A DNA stretch of 44,880 bases from Verrucomicrobiota bacterium (GTDB lineage Bacteria; Verrucomicrobiota; Verrucomicrobiia; Opitutales; Opitutaceae), in contig JAFEGX010000020.1 in assembly GCA_018239675.1 (NCBI GenBank), positions 1 through 44,880 of the forward strand, written 5' to 3'. Every line of letters starts with the position of its first letter. The stretch's first letter is position 1. Below are positions 37,455-44,837 of this stretch, piece by piece. Under the pieces are notes generated by a model, which saw only the letters and a program-made list of their open reading frames with translations, was not told the DNA's origin and searched no databases. The translations under genes and the position numbers were made by a program.

Positions 37455-37985
37455 TCACCGGATCAGCTCAACCGAGGAGACGCGGAGCGAAGCGTTGAGC
37501 TGCGCCGGGCTGGCGCGATCGGCCTGCAGGCTGAATTGCTCGATGCCCACGTAAGGCGAGCGCTGCGAGAGCTCGACGTAAAAGCGCTTGAGGGAGTCCC
37601 AGTCCGACTTGACCAGGTTGAACTGAACGGTGTGGACCGCGAACTGGCCGGTGCGCTCGGTCTGCGGCGTGTCGTTGGTGAACCGGAGGCCGTGGCTGCG
37701 CGCCAGGGCGTTGAGCTCGCCCACCAGGCGCGTGTCGTCGAGCGTGCGCGCCGGGTCGAGATTCTTTACCGCGGCCTGCGCCCCGGCCTCGATCGACGCG
37801 CGGTTCTTCAGCCACAGCTGCTGCTCGCGCAGCGTCACAGTCGTCGAGCGCTGAGTGCGCCAGAACGCCGCCGCCCGGCGGCCGACCGATGACAGGAGGG
37901 TCAGCGCCACCAGCGCGGCGATCACCACCAGCAGGATCTTCTCCCGGAGCAGGCGGCGGAGGAAATAGGTCTTCAGGGCCCTCAT
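37455..37985 (-). CDS. gspM: type II secretion GspM-like protein
   Basis: A 176-residue inner-membrane protein: short cytoplasmic start MRALKTYFLRRLLREK, one helix ILLVVIAALVALTLLSSVG (17-35), then a periplasmic coiled coil and ferredoxin-like part. It is assigned as GspM by position and topology (last gene of G to M, after GspL) more than by sequence. The start overlaps the gspL stop (ATGA). The longer open frame upstream is the shadow of gspL. E element copy 1 begins 17 bp beyond its stop. Confidence 0.75.
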   Translation of the reverse strand: MRALKTYFLRRLLREKILLVVIAALVALTLLSSVGRRAAAFWRTQRSTTVTLREQQLWLKNRASIEAGAQAAVKNLDPARTLDDTRLVGELNALARSHGLRFTNDTPQTERTGQFAVHTVQFNLVKSDWDSLKRFYVELSQRSPYVGIEQFSLQADRASPAQLNASLRVSSVELIR

Positions 37986-39118
37986 GACGACGAAGCCGGC
38001 TTGAGCGCGCCGGGCTTGAAGGTGACGACGAGAGTGAACGACATGACGTTGTCGCGCGTGCGCTGGTCGCGGACCTCGACCTTCTCGCAGGCCGCCTGGG
38101 AGGCGAGGTTCGAGCGGAACACCGAGACCTCCGCCGGCGCGGTGGTCTGGGCCTGGATCTCGAGCGTGTAGAGGCCGGCAGTGGTGGTGCGCAAGAACTG
38201 GATGGACGGCGGCCGGGTCGTGCCGCTGACAAACGAGATCATCTCCAGCGGCAGGAGGCGCTTCGAGGAGAGCTCGTTGACGCGTGTCGCAAGGTTCTGC
38301 GAGGTCATGATCTGGTCGATGACAGGCTGCTGCGCCGCAACCTTCAGTTCGCGGGCCTTCTCCCAGAAACCCGCCGCGTAGATGCCGGCCCAGCCGAGGG
38401 CGAGGAGCAGCGACGCCGCGAGGGAGCCGATGAAGACGCGCCACAGCAGGAGGTCGCGCCCCCGCGCCTGGCGCAGCGTCGCGAGCTCACCGCGGTCGCG
38501 CACGTCGAGCGACGCAGCCAGCGCCGCAGGCAGGCGCGCCACGCGGCTGCCCGCACGGAAGACAAACTCGGCATCAGAGTCCGCCGGTTCGGGCACCGGC
38601 GGTGCCGCCAGCTCGACGACGTGGCGGCTGCCCGGCAGCGTTCGTAGCAGTTCGTCGCGCGCCTGCGCACGGGCCGGGTCGTCCGCGTCGGCCGCCACGG
38701 CCTTGAACTGCACCCCGGCCGGCACCGGGCCACGGTCCCAGTGGATCGCCGTCAGGCCGTCGGGCGACGTCACGAGGAAGGTCGTCGCCGCAGCCGGCGT
38801 CTCGCCCAGGAGGGTCGCAAAGGCCGGCAGGACCAGCTCGGCGTCCGCCCACGACTCGATCTGGTCGGGCGTGAAGCGGCGACGGTAGGCGGCGAACACC
38901 AGCGCGCGGTCCGCGCCGGGCGCCCAAAAGTGCGAGAAGTACAGCTGCGCCGGGGGAAACGGCGAGAGTCCCTCCAGCGCCAGCTCGGCCTGGGCCGCGG
39001 CCTCGGCCGGCGTCGTGGCACCCGCGACCGGCACCGCGCGCACGAAAAACAGCGCGTCCGGCAGGACCACCACCCGGGGGGCGTCGGACGCGGGGGAGGT
39101 TTCAGCGGGCGAGGTCAT
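37982..39118 (-). CDS. gspL: type II secretion GspL-like protein
   Basis: A 378-residue protein: a cytoplasmic domain (1-225) with a shortened actin-like/PilM-type fold (RVVVLPDALFFVRAVPVAGA, FRAGSRVARLPAALAASL), one membrane helix LLLWRVFIGSLAASLLLALG (about 226-245) and a PilN-like periplasmic domain. This is the GspL plan, linking GspE to the pseudopilus. Sequence similarity to proteobacterial GspL looks low, so the call rests on topology and gene order. It overlaps gspK upstream and gspM downstream by four bases at each end, so the three are translated together. Confidence 0.75.
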   Translation of the reverse strand: MTSPAETSPASDAPRVVVLPDALFFVRAVPVAGATTPAEAAAQAELALEGLSPFPPAQLYFSHFWAPGADRALVFAAYRRRFTPDQIESWADAELVLPAFATLLGETPAAATTFLVTSPDGLTAIHWDRGPVPAGVQFKAVAADADDPARAQARDELLRTLPGSRHVVELAAPPVPEPADSDAEFVFRAGSRVARLPAALAASLDVRDRGELATLRQARGRDLLLWRVFIGSLAASLLLALGWAGIYAAGFWEKARELKVAAQQPVIDQIMTSQNLATRVNELSSKRLLPLEMISFVSGTTRPPSIQFLRTTTAGLYTLEIQAQTTAPAEVSVFRSNLASQAACEKVEVRDQRTRDNVMSFTLVVTFKPGALKPASSS

Positions 39119-40284
39119 GCGGGCGGCGGCGTGGGCGAAGACGTGGGCGGAGGTGGTGGAATCTCACCATTTTCGCGAATTTCCAAGAGTGTAAATGGAT
39201 AGTTGAGCTGCGGCTTGGTTCCGCCCGCAGCGGCGGTCGCCGCTGCCGGGGTCGCCGCGTTCGCGGTCGCCGTCCTGGCGGCGGCGGTCGCACCCGTCGC
39301 GGCCGTCCCCTGGGCAGACGTGGGCTCGCGGGTGTCGGTTGCAGTCGTCTTCACAATTTTCGCGCCGCCATTCGGCGCCACCACCGCCGCCAGCCGGAAC
39401 TCGGACTTGCCCTCGTGGATCGTGACCGTGACCCGCAGTGCCCGCACCTGCGTGCCGGCCAGGTTGGGCATCGCTCCCGTGCCGAGCACGCCCGCGGCCT
39501 GCGAGGACGAGGTCAGCCAGCCCGGCCCCTGCGCCGTGTAGCCGCCGGTGCCGGTCAGGAAATCGTGCAGCCGGCCGTGTTGCGTCGGGTCGGAAAAGCC
39601 CACCGCGGTCAGCACGTCGGTGCTGGCGGTGTTCACGTTGAACTGGTCGTAGTCGTAGAGCGAAAAGGCCGCGGTGAACCGGCGGTACAGGTCGTTGGGC
39701 CGGCCCTGCTCGTCGTAAAAGATGTCGCGCACGTAGTCGATGGCCGCGAGCTCCGTCCACGACCGGATCGGGCGCTGCGGGGCCTCGAACGGCAGTTCGC
39801 CGAGGTCGTAGTCGGGCGACCGGCCCGAGGACGGCACGTAGTCGCGGCGCATCCAGCCGAGCAGCGCGTCCGCGAGGCGCTCGGCATCGGCCTGGTTGAA
39901 GTCCCACGACTTGAACAGCGACACGAGCGTGCCGTTGTCGACCCGCGAGAGCGGCAGCTTGCCGCTCTCGTCCTCGAGCGCGACCTCCGCCGTGCAGCCC
40001 TCGCGCGGCTGCCAGCCGGCGAACGCGAGCGGGTCCGCCCAGCCTTCCGCCGGTCCGTGAAGGCCGCTATCGGCGCGGCGGAACTCCTCCAGCGTCGCCA
40101 GCGTGGCCTCGAGCGCCGAGTACGCCTCGCGCCGCAGCCGGTGCGCCGTCGCCGCCCGGGCCTCAACCAGCAGGTCCGTGCTCGCCTGCTCGACGAACAG
40201 GATCAGCGCGAACGCCGTGAAGAGCAGCGTGACCATCACGATCACGAGCACGGAGGCGCGGCGATGCTGGCGGGAGGGCGTCAT
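39115..40284 (-). CDS. gspK: type II secretion minor pseudopilin GspK
   Basis: A 389-residue pseudopilin, much longer than the others as expected for GspK, which caps the pseudopilus. The prepilin segment is RRASVLVIVMVTLLFTAFAL, with Ala before the mature end and no Glu at +5, typical of GspK. The globular part has the T2SSK pattern: FNQADAERLADALLGWMRRD, IDYVRDIFYDEQGRPNDLYR and FNVNTASTDVLTAVGF. The C-terminus is low-complexity Ala/Thr (about 315-360) ending in proline runs (EIPPPPPTSSPTPPPA), which is unusual. The start shares one base with the gspJ stop. Confidence 0.9.
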   Translation of the reverse strand: MTPSRQHRRASVLVIVMVTLLFTAFALILFVEQASTDLLVEARAATAHRLRREAYSALEATLATLEEFRRADSGLHGPAEGWADPLAFAGWQPREGCTAEVALEDESGKLPLSRVDNGTLVSLFKSWDFNQADAERLADALLGWMRRDYVPSSGRSPDYDLGELPFEAPQRPIRSWTELAAIDYVRDIFYDEQGRPNDLYRRFTAAFSLYDYDQFNVNTASTDVLTAVGFSDPTQHGRLHDFLTGTGGYTAQGPGWLTSSSQAAGVLGTGAMPNLAGTQVRALRVTVTIHEGKSEFRLAAVVAPNGGAKIVKTTATDTREPTSAQGTAATGATAAARTATANAATPAAATAAAGGTKPQLNYPFTLLEIRENGEIPPPPPTSSPTPPPA

Positions 40285-41093
40285 CAGAAATTCGGCAGGC
40301 CGGGGCCCGTTCGCGGGATCTCCAGCACGGTTTCCCGAGTGAACTTGCCATAGGCGAACTTGAGCCGGAGGCGCTGCGGCGTCTGGAGCTGGCCGTTGTT
40401 GTCCTTGCGAATGCTCGTTTCGTTTTTCCAGTTCCGGAGATCGGGGTCGTAGTAGTCGTAGGAAATGCCGGTCACGAGGGGCGTCACCACCGTCTCGCGC
40501 GGCGGGTCGTCGGCAAAATGGGTCTCGAGGCGCGAGTGCCAGAGGAGGACCAGCCCCTCGCGGTCGCGCACCTGCAGCGAGCAGACCACCTCGGGCAGCG
40601 GCCGGTCAGGCCACACGAACAGCCGGCAGCCGCCGGGCAGTTCGAAGGTCAGAAGGTTGTCGGTCGGGCCGTTGCGCGGCCTGATCTCCTGCGGCGTGAT
40701 CGGCGAGGCGTTCGCGTCCGCCGCCGGCGGCAGCGCCGCGGCGCGGAGCTGCGCCTCCATGAAGCGCGTCACGGCGCGCACGTGCCGGTCAAACAGCCGC
40801 ACGTCGGTGTTGCGCCCCCAGATCTCGCCCATCGAGAACACAAACACGTTCAGCGCCACCAGCACGAGCGAGGCCAGCGCCAGCCCGAGGAGAATCTCGA
40901 GCAGGGTGAAGGCGCGGGATTCAATTGCGGATCGCGGATTGCGGATTGCGGATTTGGTGACGCGGGCGCGGGACGCGTCGCTGGAATCCATTCGGGATTC
41001 CGGAATCCGGACTCCGGATTCAATATCGGTGGCGCTCCGCGCCCGCCGGACAAGTAATCCGCGATCCGCAATACGCAATCCGCAATGCCTCAT
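40284..41093 (-). CDS. gspJ: type II secretion minor pseudopilin GspJ with repeat-encoded leader
   Basis: A 269-residue ORF. The mature pilin begins FTLLEILLGLALASLVLVAL (Phe62, Glu at +5) and the globular part (WHSRLETHFADDPPRETVVT, VTGISYDYYDPDLRNWKNE) fits GspJ. The ATG at 41093 overlaps the gspI stop as ATGA, like other junctions in this operon, so it is the likely start. Between it and Phe62 lie 61 codons, most of them a C-type repeat translated in frame (KSAIRNPRSAIESRA before the cleavage site). An internal ATG at 40991 would give a 27-residue leader. Deleting the repeat would leave an ordinary MRRA leader. The residue before the cleavage is Ala rather than Gly. Confidence 0.85.
   Translation of the reverse strand: MRHCGLRIADRGLLVRRARSATDIESGVRIPESRMDSSDASRARVTKSAIRNPRSAIESRAFTLLEILLGLALASLVLVALNVFVFSMGEIWGRNTDVRLFDRHVRAVTRFMEAQLRAAALPPAADANASPITPQEIRPRNGPTDNLLTFELPGGCRLFVWPDRPLPEVVCSLQVRDREGLVLLWHSRLETHFADDPPRETVVTPLVTGISYDYYDPDLRNWKNETSIRKDNNGQLQTPQRLRLKFAYGKFTRETVLEIPRTGPGLPNF
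40894..41087 (-). repeat. C-type inverted word repeat inside gspJ leader
   Basis: Arms 40922-40955 (CAATTGCGGATCGCGGATTG and on) and 41056-41087 (AATCCGCGATCCGCAATACG and on) are inverted. Between them are B words (40984-41026) and the block GGCGCTCCGCGCCCGCCGG (41031-41049), also found in the gspH copy. Positions 40894-40955, running into the pilin codons, match 42010-42071 with one mismatch in 62. Confidence 0.85.
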
Positions 41094-41548
41094 GTCCCTT
41101 TCCTCCCCTGCAGTTCCTTGATGCGGTCCTGCACGTCTTGGCGGATCTTGGAGTTCTCGACGGGGTCAGCCCAGGTCGGGCGCAGCACGGTGAAGGTTTC
41201 GGTGACGGTCTTCGCCTTCTCGGTCGGGCTGCCACTGCCCGCCCCGACCTCGCAGACGAAGGTGACCTGGAAGAGATCGGGCAGGACCGTCGCCTCGATC
41301 TTCGCGTGCCACTGCACGCGGCGACCGTCCGGAGCCTGGTAGTCGGAGCCCTTTTCAGCCTGGTCGCGGTCGGTGGTCGCGAGGAACTGCGACCGGGCGA
41401 AGCGGACCTCCAGCTCGAGCGGATCGGTGCGCTGCGCGTCGGCGTAGGCGACGAGGACGTTCACGTAGGCCGCGCCCAGCACGATCGCGGCGAGCGCGAA
41501 AATCGCGAGCGCGACGATGACCTCGAGAAGCGTGAAGCCGCGCCGCAT
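41090..41548 (-). CDS. gspI: type II secretion minor pseudopilin GspI
   Basis: A 152-residue pseudopilin. Its leader is only MRRG, then the mature N-terminus FTLLEVIVALAIFALAAIVL with Glu at +5 and the canonical Gly at -1. The rest (VRFARSQFLATTDRDQAEKG, QVTFVCEVGAG) is a short beta domain as in GspI. It starts one base after the gspH stop and overlaps the next start by ATGA. Its normal leader contrasts with the long repeat-derived leaders of gspH and gspJ on either side. The ORF upstream of MRRG is a shadow. Confidence 0.88.
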   Translation of the reverse strand: MRRGFTLLEVIVALAIFALAAIVLGAAYVNVLVAYADAQRTDPLELEVRFARSQFLATTDRDQAEKGSDYQAPDGRRVQWHAKIEATVLPDLFQVTFVCEVGAGSGSPTEKAKTVTETFTVLRPTWADPVENSKIRQDVQDRIKELQGRKGT

Positions 41549-41549
41549 G

Positions 41550-42212
41550 TCAGGAGCCTCCGTCCGTTGGCGGCAGGATCTTGGCGCAGGTCCACGGGTC
41601 GATTGCGACCACCCGGGCAGAGTTGCCGGCGCGGAACTGCACGCGGAACGACGAGCAGGTGCCATCCGGGTAGAACGTGACGAACGGGATCGGCTTCGAC
41701 TCCATCAGCTCGCCGCCGACCAGGATCGAGTTGCCCGTCGCCTGGCCGGCCAGGAAGTCGACCTCGGCGTCGCGTCCCGGCGGGAGCGCCAGCTTCTGCG
41801 GCGTCACGCCGTCATCGAGGATGAACACCTTGTCCTTCGGCTCGAAGCTGAGCCGGACCTCGTGCTCGCCATTGAGCGCCGCGGCGCGGGCCCGCTGGGT
41901 GGCCTTCCAGAACACGTCCTCGGCCGACACCGGCTTGTCGCCGATCAGGTCCGCCGACGCGGAGACCAGCACACCGGCCAGCAGCGCGAGCACCGCGATG
42001 GCAAGGATGATCTCGAGTAGGGTGAAGGCGCGGGATTCAATTGCGGATCGCGGATTGCGGATTGCGGATTTCTCCCGAGCAGGACGCAGGGCGCGGCCGG
42101 CGTTAATTCCGGAATCAATGGCAGCGGCGCTCCGCGCCCGCCGGGGAAAAAATCCGCGATCCGCAATCCGCGATCCGCAATGGATCACCGGCTCACCAGT
42201 TGCCGATGTCAT
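41550..42212 (-). CDS. gspH: type II secretion minor pseudopilin GspH with repeat-encoded leader
   Basis: A 220-residue ORF. The mature pilin starts FTLLEIILAIAVLALLAGVL (Phe63), and the region DVFWKATQRARAAALNGEHE and the final FYPDGTCSSFRVQF agree with GspH. The only ATG in frame is 42212, 20 bases inside the gspG end; GTG at 42188 is the alternative. Either way 52 or more codons of C-type repeat are translated before the cleavage site, ending KSAIRNPRSAIESRA. No ATG, GTG or TTG lies closer to Phe63, so the leader must be long unless a rare start such as CTG (in NAGRALRPAREK) is used. Same insertion point and frame as in gspJ. Confidence 0.83.
   Translation of the reverse strand: MTSATGEPVIHCGSRIADRGFFPRRARSAAAIDSGINAGRALRPAREKSAIRNPRSAIESRAFTLLEIILAIAVLALLAGVLVSASADLIGDKPVSAEDVFWKATQRARAAALNGEHEVRLSFEPKDKVFILDDGVTPQKLALPPGRDAEVDFLAGQATGNSILVGGELMESKPIPFVTFYPDGTCSSFRVQFRAGNSARVVAIDPWTCAKILPPTDGGS
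42010..42182 (-). repeat. C-type inverted word repeat inside gspH leader
   Basis: Arms at 42038-42071 and 42151-42182 are inverted, made of TTGCGGATCGCGGA words. The first 34 bases (42038-42071) are identical to 40922-40955 in gspJ, and identity continues to 42010 with one mismatch. The shared block GGCGCTCCGCGCCCGCCGG lies at 42126-42144. The spacers differ in length: 59 versus 52 codons from the first repeat codon to the cleavage site. Confidence 0.85.
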
Positions 42213-42642
42213 CGGCCGTGCCCTCGGTCTTGTCGGGGCCCTTGGAGAAGATGTCGTAGCCCGTCTTGTTCTTCGTGCCGGGATAGCGGTAGACGTAGGG
42301 TTCGCCCCACGGGTCCAGCGGCACCCTCGGTTCGGTGAGATAAGGGCCCGTCCACTGGTCGGCCTTGCCGTTGGGGGGCGTGATAAGCGCCTGCAGGCCG
42401 TCGGCGGTCGAGGGATAGTCGCCCATCTTCATCTTGTAGCTGGTGAGCGGCAGGCGGATCGTCTCGCGCACAAACAGCTTGGCGGTGGAAGCCTGCGCAT
42501 CGCCGAACACGCCCTCGAAGTTCGTGACCGCCAGTCCGATCAGCAGGCTGAGGATGCCGAGGGCAACCATGATCTCGAGCAGCGTGAACGCCGCCCGGCG
42601 GGAGTTGGCCAGGGACAGGACGGAACGGGGGGCAGGGCGCAT
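42193..42642 (-). CDS. gspG: type II secretion major pseudopilin GspG
   Basis: A 149-residue major pseudopilin, first gene of the gspG-M operon. The start MRPAPRSVLSLANSRRAA (42642) gives an 18-residue leader with Ala at -1, then FTLLEIMVALGILSLLIGLA with Glu at +5. The globular domain has the major-pseudopilin pattern: YKMKMGDYPSTADGLQALIT, GPYLTEPRVPLDPWGEPYVY and the calcium-loop end GPDKTEGTADDIGNW. This distinguishes it from type IV pilins. Its tail overlaps the gspH start. The promoter must lie in 42643-42758; none is obvious. Confidence 0.93.
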   Translation of the reverse strand: MRPAPRSVLSLANSRRAAFTLLEIMVALGILSLLIGLAVTNFEGVFGDAQASTAKLFVRETIRLPLTSYKMKMGDYPSTADGLQALITPPNGKADQWTGPYLTEPRVPLDPWGEPYVYRYPGTKNKTGYDIFSKGPDKTEGTADDIGNW

Positions 42643-42758
42643 GACAGTGCAGGATGGCGCGAGACGCGCGGATGTCGAGACGCCCGCAAGCGGGAAAAGT
42701 TGCGTCAAAGTGCGGCCAGGAGCGCGGTTGCCGTCACGGGCCGCGATGAGTCGGACCG

Positions 42759-43134
42759 CACAGGAGGGAACAGAGTTTGGTGCGGAACCGGGGGTGCTGC
42801 TGGGCTGGTTGAAAGGCAGAGGTCTTCATTACCGCGGATCACACGGATTTTCGCGGATGAGGCAGACGATTCCTCACGGACCGTCGCCTTGCGCTGCGCG
42901 CAACGCTAGGTCCGTTCGGCCAGCGGATACGATTCGGCAACAGTTCGGGCCCCCTCGAATCCGCCTCGCGGACTGCGCAGCGACGCCAGTCGGTGCGCAG
43001 TCCGGGGGCATCCGAACGCATCATTCGCAGAAATCCGCGAAATCCGTGGTAAACCCCACTTCGAGCCCACGATCCCAGCCCCGCATCACCACCGATCCCG
43101 CACCCACGCTCCGTGCCCTCCGTTCCCTCCTGTG
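42759..43134 (+). repeat. E element copy 2
   Basis: It occupies most of the 42643-43226 gap. The left arm CACAGGAGGGAACAGAG and the right arm ending CCCTCCGTTCCCTCCTGTG are inverted. The core (about 42831-43054) aligns with copy 1 in the same orientation. Hairpin 1 (42876-42915): ACGGACC/GGTCCGT plus inner TTGCGC/GCGCAA. Hairpin 2 (42970-43003): GGACTGCGCA/TGCGCAGTCC enclosing CGAC-GCCA-GTCG. The 92 bp after it lead to the PDZ gene; the 116 bp before it have no recognised feature. Confidence 0.8.
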
Positions 43135-43226
43135 CAGAGGCTCTTGCGGCACCGCCGACTCAATCCGCCTGATTTCAGGTTACCACCGATATTGTCAGAA
43201 ACAGAACTCGTGGTACCGTCCCTGCC

Positions 43227-43721
43227 ATGCGAACCACTCGCCCACCCCATCGAGTCTGGCTGGCCCTGATCGCACTGCTGGCCTTGGCGCCAGCTGCCCG
43301 CGCCGCGGACAAGGGCGCCGCCAAGGAGGCTCCCGTCCAGATGGAGGCCTACAAGGTCGAGGGGAACTATATCCCGCGGCTCTCGTTCGGGATCAGTCTC
43401 GACGTGTGGCGCGACAATGTCTCGCGGCTGGTGACCTCGATTGTGATCCGGAGCGTGCGGGCCGACTCCGAAGCCGAGCAGCAGGGCCTCGCCCCGCAGA
43501 TGCGCGTGCTGAGAATCGACGGCCGGCCGGCCGAGGAGTTCGAGGCATCGTTTTTCAAGGGCACCGAACTGAATCGCATCTTCGTCGAGCGCCGCAACGG
43601 CGACACCGTGGCCCTCGAAATCTGGGACCCCCAGCTGCGGGCCCCGCGGACCGTCGTGCTCACCGAGCACCGGAACAACCTCATCGACCTGCCGAGCAAA
43701 CTCGACCAGCTGAGCAGATAG
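43227..43721 (+). CDS. exported PDZ-domain protein, unknown function
   Basis: A 164-residue protein with signal peptide (VWLALIALLALAPAARA, cut near AADKG). Residues 55-145 form a PDZ-like domain: SFGISLDVWRDNVSRLVTSI, VRADSEAEQQGLAPQMRVLR, IDGRPAEEFEASFFKGTELN and RIFVERRNGDTVALEIWDP. No protease domain is attached. A GspC-like role, giving the PDZ part missing from this T2SS, is conceivable, but there is no GspC membrane/HR region, so this is speculative. It stands alone between E copies 2 and 3, which face each other, and may move with them. Confidence 0.78.
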   Translation: MRTTRPPHRVWLALIALLALAPAARAADKGAAKEAPVQMEAYKVEGNYIPRLSFGISLDVWRDNVSRLVTSIVIRSVRADSEAEQQGLAPQMRVLRIDGRPAEEFEASFFKGTELNRIFVERRNGDTVALEIWDPQLRAPRTVVLTEHRNNLIDLPSKLDQLSR

Positions 43722-43746
43722 TGCCGGCGGAGTCGAAGGGCTGGGC

Positions 43747-44133
43747 TTCACAGGAGATAACGGAGGGAACGGAGGTTGGGCGGAGTCAGGGGATGCTGCT
43801 GGGCCGGTTGATGGGCGGAGCTGTTTCCTACCACGAATTTCGCTGATTCCCGCAGATGATTCGATCGGATGGCTCGCGGACTGCACACCGACTGGCGTCG
43901 CAGCGCAGTCCGCAAGGCGGGTTCGAGGGGACCCGGCCATGCCGGATCCTATCCGACGGCCGAGCGGACTTGGGCCTGCGCACCGCGCAAGGCGACGGTC
44001 CGCGAGGAATCGCCCGCCTTATCCGAGAAAATCCGGACATTCCATGGCAATCTCCACCTCAGCCGAACCAGCGAGCTCCTCAGCACCCATTCTCCTGCCC
44101 GACGCCTCCGTGCCCTCCGTTATCTCCTGTAAA
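43747..44133 (-). repeat. E element copy 3 (opposite orientation)
   Basis: It lies in the 43722-44150 gap. Arms: CACAGGAGATAACGGAGGG on the left and CCCTCCGTTATCTCCTGTA on the right. The core is the reverse complement of copies 1 and 2. Hairpin 2 is at 43878-43911, with one stem pair changed to G-T. Hairpin 1 is at 43964-44003, with stem GCGGAC/GTCCGC, a compensatory change of the outer A-T pair to G-C relative to the other copies. Confidence 0.8.
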
Positions 44134-44150
44134 CCACCCCACTCCGTCTC

Positions 44151-44837
44151 TCATTTCGGCAGATAGCGGCCGAGCCGGGAGAAGCCCATGGCCGTGGCGT
44201 AATGGATGAGCTTCGGGGTGCTGTGGATGTTGAGCTTTTTCATGATGTCGCGCCGGCGCGACTGGATGGTCGCGGGACTGAGTCCCACGGCGGCGCCGAT
44301 TTCCTCGTCCGTCCGGGCGTTGCCGATCAGGACCAGCACGCGCTGCTCGTGCTCCGACAGCACCAGGTGAAACGCGTGCGGGTCGCGGCGCAGCTCGGCA
44401 AGGACCGAGGTCATGACGGGCGAGAAATAGCTTCGCCCCTCGAGCACGGCGGCGATGGCCGCCTTGAGGACCGCCACCGACTGCTCGCGCTTGTCGACGA
44501 ACCCATGCAGTCCCAGCTCGCGGACGCGCAGGAACGTGAGCGGATCGCGCAGGGCCGACAGCGCGATCACACGCATGCGGGGCAGCTCGCGCCGGACGCG
44601 CGCGGCGACGTCGAGCCCGTCGATATCGGGCAGGCAGATGTCGAGCAACGCGAGGTCGGGCTTCTGCTCGAGCATGCCCGCCAGCCCGTCGCGGCCGAGG
44701 GTCTGGCGCACCACCACCTGCGCGCCGAACTCCCGCTCGCAGACCGCCGCGAGGACGTCGCCGGTGATCCCCTCGTCCTCGACGATGGCAATGCGAGGGG
44801 CGGATTCCCGGCGTGCAAGTACAAGACGTGTGGGCAT
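44151..44837 (-). CDS. NarL/FixJ-family response regulator
   Basis: A 228-residue regulator. The receiver domain begins near RIAIVEDEGITGDVLAAVCE, with phospho-acceptor Asp66 in LALLDICLP, Ser94 in VIALSALRD and Lys116 in GFVDKREQS. The C-terminal LuxR-type helix-turn-helix is LSEHEQRVLVLIGNARTDEE, then GLSPATIQSRRRDIMKKLNI (about 160-205), although the first helix is less canonical than LTxRExEVL. No partner kinase is in the window; it may lie beyond the right edge. MPTRLVLARRESAP is taken as the start; a shorter start is possible. Confidence 0.9.
   Translation of the reverse strand: MPTRLVLARRESAPRIAIVEDEGITGDVLAAVCEREFGAQVVVRQTLGRDGLAGMLEQKPDLALLDICLPDIDGLDVAARVRRELPRMRVIALSALRDPLTFLRVRELGLHGFVDKREQSVAVLKAAIAAVLEGRSYFSPVMTSVLAELRRDPHAFHLVLSEHEQRVLVLIGNARTDEEIGAAVGLSPATIQSRRRDIMKKLNIHSTPKLIHYATAMGFSRLGRYLPK

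Noticed and set aside
37158..37892. A 244-codon plus-strand open frame through E copy 1 and gspM
   Set aside because: The similar peptide at copy 2 comes from the conserved E core DNA, and the rest is antisense to gspM; no protein features.
42443..43846. A 467-codon plus-strand open frame running through E copy 2 and the PDZ gene
   Set aside because: It is mostly translation of repeat DNA and of the wrong frame of the PDZ gene.
37047..44133. CRISPR array
   Set aside because: The repeats are few, long, inverted and unevenly spaced; no cas genes and no regular spacers.
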